From Fratercula arctica (taxonomy: Eukaryota > Chordata > Aves > Charadriiformes > Alcidae), in contig CANTUZ010000004.1 of NCBI GenBank assembly GCA_947846985.1, positions 11,274,927 through 11,338,926 on the forward strand: a DNA stretch of 64,000 bases, in the 5' to 3' direction. The translations under genes were made by a program, and so were the position numbers. Below are positions 62,131 to 64,000 of the stretch, in pieces (position 1 is the first letter of the stretch; every line of letters starts with the position of its first letter). Below the pieces are notes generated by a model that was not told the DNA's origin, made no database searches, and worked only from the letters and a program-made list of their open reading frames with translations.

Positions 62131-63000
62131 TGAGTTTCACCCGTTCTTTTTAGAGAAGCCCCGCAACACTGCCTCCAAATTTCCCTCCTGTTGCTGTAGC
62201 ATACCTGTAGTGCAGATTGCTTAGCAATGAGTGCTGGTGCTTTGTTATGCTGCCAGAAAGGAGGAGTTGGATCATTGTGATGTACAGCACCTCTGGCTCC
62301 AAAGCAGTACCTGCCCTGCAGCCAGTGGGCACCCCAAGTGTCATTTGCCACCGCGCTTACGAACCAGGATTGCAGCCGCTGCTTTTTTGCAGCTTCTCCG
62401 AGGCAGGAGCTGCTGAGGTTGACAAAACAGCTGGGTAATCGTGTCCCAGAAGGTGACAGCTCTGACAGTTCTACCACAGGGCCCACAGGACCTCCAAGCC
62501 ACCAGTGTGGCTTCCAGCGCCCTCCCCAGCATGCCAGCCTGTTGCAGTGGGGACATTGTGTCTGCCAGAACCATTCATCAGCGTAATGTGGGGGTCTTCC
62601 GCTTCAGACGGAGCTCGTCATACCTCACTGTGATGGAAACAGAAGGTAAATCACTGCAACAAAGACAAGGGTGGTTGTAGCTCCTGCTGCGAGGCACAGC
62701 GTGGTTGGGGTTTGTACACTGCAGCTTGTAGGCAGGAGGGAGGTCTTGGTAGGCTTTGGATGCTGAGCTCTGGGGCTGACATGCAAAAATACCTGCTGTG
62801 AAGTTACAGGCCTGCCCTGGAGGCAGAATTGGCTGGTAGCAGAGATGAGAGTTGCTGCTGCTCTTTACTCGCCCCGGGGGTAGAGGCAACGCAGCGTCAC
62901 TTCCAATTTGACAGCAGCTCCTGGAGGCCACGCTGCGTGGCTGCCGTGCCAAACAGTCCTGCAATGGAAACTGCTTCCACAGTAGGGGCTTTTCAGCAGT
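62131..63000. other. GC-richer block with frames on both strands, origin unknown
   Basis: This block is clearly richer in G, C and CpG than its neighbours but much poorer in CpG than the island at 25.7 kb. It is crossed by several long overlapping frames: 120, 193 and 77 codons on the minus strand, and 82 and 177 codons on the plus strand. The frames overlap each other in different phases, and none has a domain I recognise, so they look like by-products of composition. Acceptor-like (CTTTGTTGCAG) and donor-like (CTACAG|GTATGC) signals exist on the minus strand but do not join one continuous frame. It could be a solo LTR, a non-coding exon or a regulatory block. I cannot tell which. Confidence 0.4.
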
Positions 63001-64000
63001 ACAGTAGGAAATATTCAGCAAAGGAATACATTCTTGGTTCTGTTGAACTGTGCAGATGTCGGCAGACATGCCTCTACACATGCTTCCAATTTTCAGAAAT
63101 TCCAGAGAGAAAAAGAAATGAGTTTCCCCCATCCCGTCTCCAAAATATTTGTCCTCCATGTATTTATCAGGTTTCTACACATGCTTGTAGGCTCAACCTG
63201 TCCTGCTTAATGCAAACTTTGTTCTGTTATATATGTAACTTTACTGAAAAAAAATCAACAGGTTTGAATGAGGAGTATTTATTTCCCACTGTAGAAAAAA
63301 GGGATATTTATTTTTCACCATATATAAGAGGGCCTCACTCTGGTCCTCTTTTGGTTTTGTGACCTCTGAGGTCGTGCTGGATATTGGCAGTATCTGTATG
63401 CAGACTTCTGGGGCTGAGGAGTATTAGTTTGTCTTTATTACGTGGTCTGTGTTTCACAAGAAAAAGCTTTAGAGGGCATGACTGCTGCTTTTAAGGTAGA
63501 GGAGAGAATAAGCTTTCCTTGCCTCTCAATGCGTCTGTACCACAAAGGTACAAAAATCCTTGTATTCCAGTTTGCTTTTATTGGCATACCATTTTTGTGG
63601 GCAGCAATGCTCAGATTAGCTATGAACTGCTGGTTTGCGTTTGTGAACTGAAGAAAAGTAAACCATTGAGAAGCACAGAAATGAGTTATTTATTTTTTTA
63701 TTCTTTTAGTTTTAATACTATAAATTGATTCAGTCAATTGGAGATACAGACTAGATTTTAAAAAAGAGGGTCTTTATTGTATTGTTTTGACTGTTCCATT
63801 TGCATTATTTCAATGAAGTTTTAATGAAATTGCAAAGAAGTAACACTAATCTGGATCAGAATGTTTGGTTTGAGTGTGTATTTTTAACTTGGAATCTGTG
63901 CCTAATACTTTTGATCATGGCAGCGCAGGACTGAGCCCTGTAGTTTGAAAGCAGTCAATAACATTAAGATCAGAGTTACATCATCTTTTGTATCATCTCC
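63001..64000. other. Unique AT-rich non-coding DNA
   Basis: No gene, repeat or promoter recognised. The plus-strand frame running in from 62,829 continues to 63,362 but becomes low in information and has no domain. Confidence 0.5.

Noticed and set aside
62578..63159. 193-codon minus-strand frame, the longest in the window, as a gene
   Set aside because: It overlaps equally open frames in other phases and on the plus strand. No domain, signal peptide or Kozak-like start stands out. The block is kept only as unexplained.
62829..63362. 177-codon plus-strand frame as a gene
   Set aside because: It overlaps the minus-strand frame, has low-information sequence toward its end, and matches no known family.
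1..64000. CRISPR array, operons, prophage or bacterial mobile elements
   Set aside because: There are no regularly spaced repeats and no dense coding. CR1, MIR and L2 repeats show vertebrate nuclear DNA.
1..64000. Endogenous retrovirus with gag, pol or env
   Set aside because: No retroviral protease, integrase or envelope motif was seen. The two reverse-transcriptase remnants are of LINE type.

Overview
This window looks like bird nuclear DNA, and it is mostly non-coding. The main evidence for a bird is the set of CR1 (chicken repeat 1) LINE copies with the typical 3' tail (ATTCTATGATTC) near 9.0-9.2, 17.6-18.5 and 23.6 kb. These sit in AT-rich sequence with very old, decayed amniote repeats (MIR, L2, older CR1) and microsatellites. 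There are no closely packed genes, Shine-Dalgarno sites, operons or RNA genes. The open reading frames are short, start at random and show no recognisable conserved host protein, so I do not call any protein-coding gene with confidence. I cannot name the species or the locus.

Layout. 0-8.9 kb: unique AT-rich sequence with small repeat structures, a (GT)10/(CA)n pair and a 42-base poly(A). 8.96-9.21 kb: a fairly young 5'-truncated CR1 whose last 73 codons are still open. 9.2-14 kb: unique sequence with a polypurine tract and two exon-like or transposase-like oddities. 14.1-14.6 kb: a MIR whose 3' part is duplicated in tandem around a C-rich tract. 16.0-16.2 kb: a possible old unnamed repeat. 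17.6-18.9 kb: a minus-strand CR1 next to an older CR1 fragment. 23.4-23.7 kb: an antisense MIR followed by a CR1 tail. 25.68-26.14 kb: a compact CpG island with Sp1-type GC boxes, the one strong promoter candidate, followed at once by a 94-base tract made only of A and C. 36.95-37.65 kb: an ancient plus-strand CR1-clade reverse-transcriptase remnant. 45.77-46.40 kb: an ancient minus-strand L2-type reverse-transcriptase remnant. 47.54-47.69 kb: the best unassigned exon-like segment. 48.16 kb: a fragment of an inverted-repeat type amniote element. 62.1-63.0 kb: an unexplained GC-richer block with overlapping frames on both strands.

In function, this is most likely intergenic or long-intron DNA around one CpG-island promoter. 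If the promoter fires rightward, a splice donor at 25,960 would end a non-coding first exon, and most of the remaining 38 kb would be intron. I found no convincing new biological system. The most useful observations are the two decayed LINE reverse transcriptases, which were recognised only by translating through broken frames, the tandem MIR duplication, the CpG island with its strand-asymmetric flank, and the exon-like segment at 47.5 kb.
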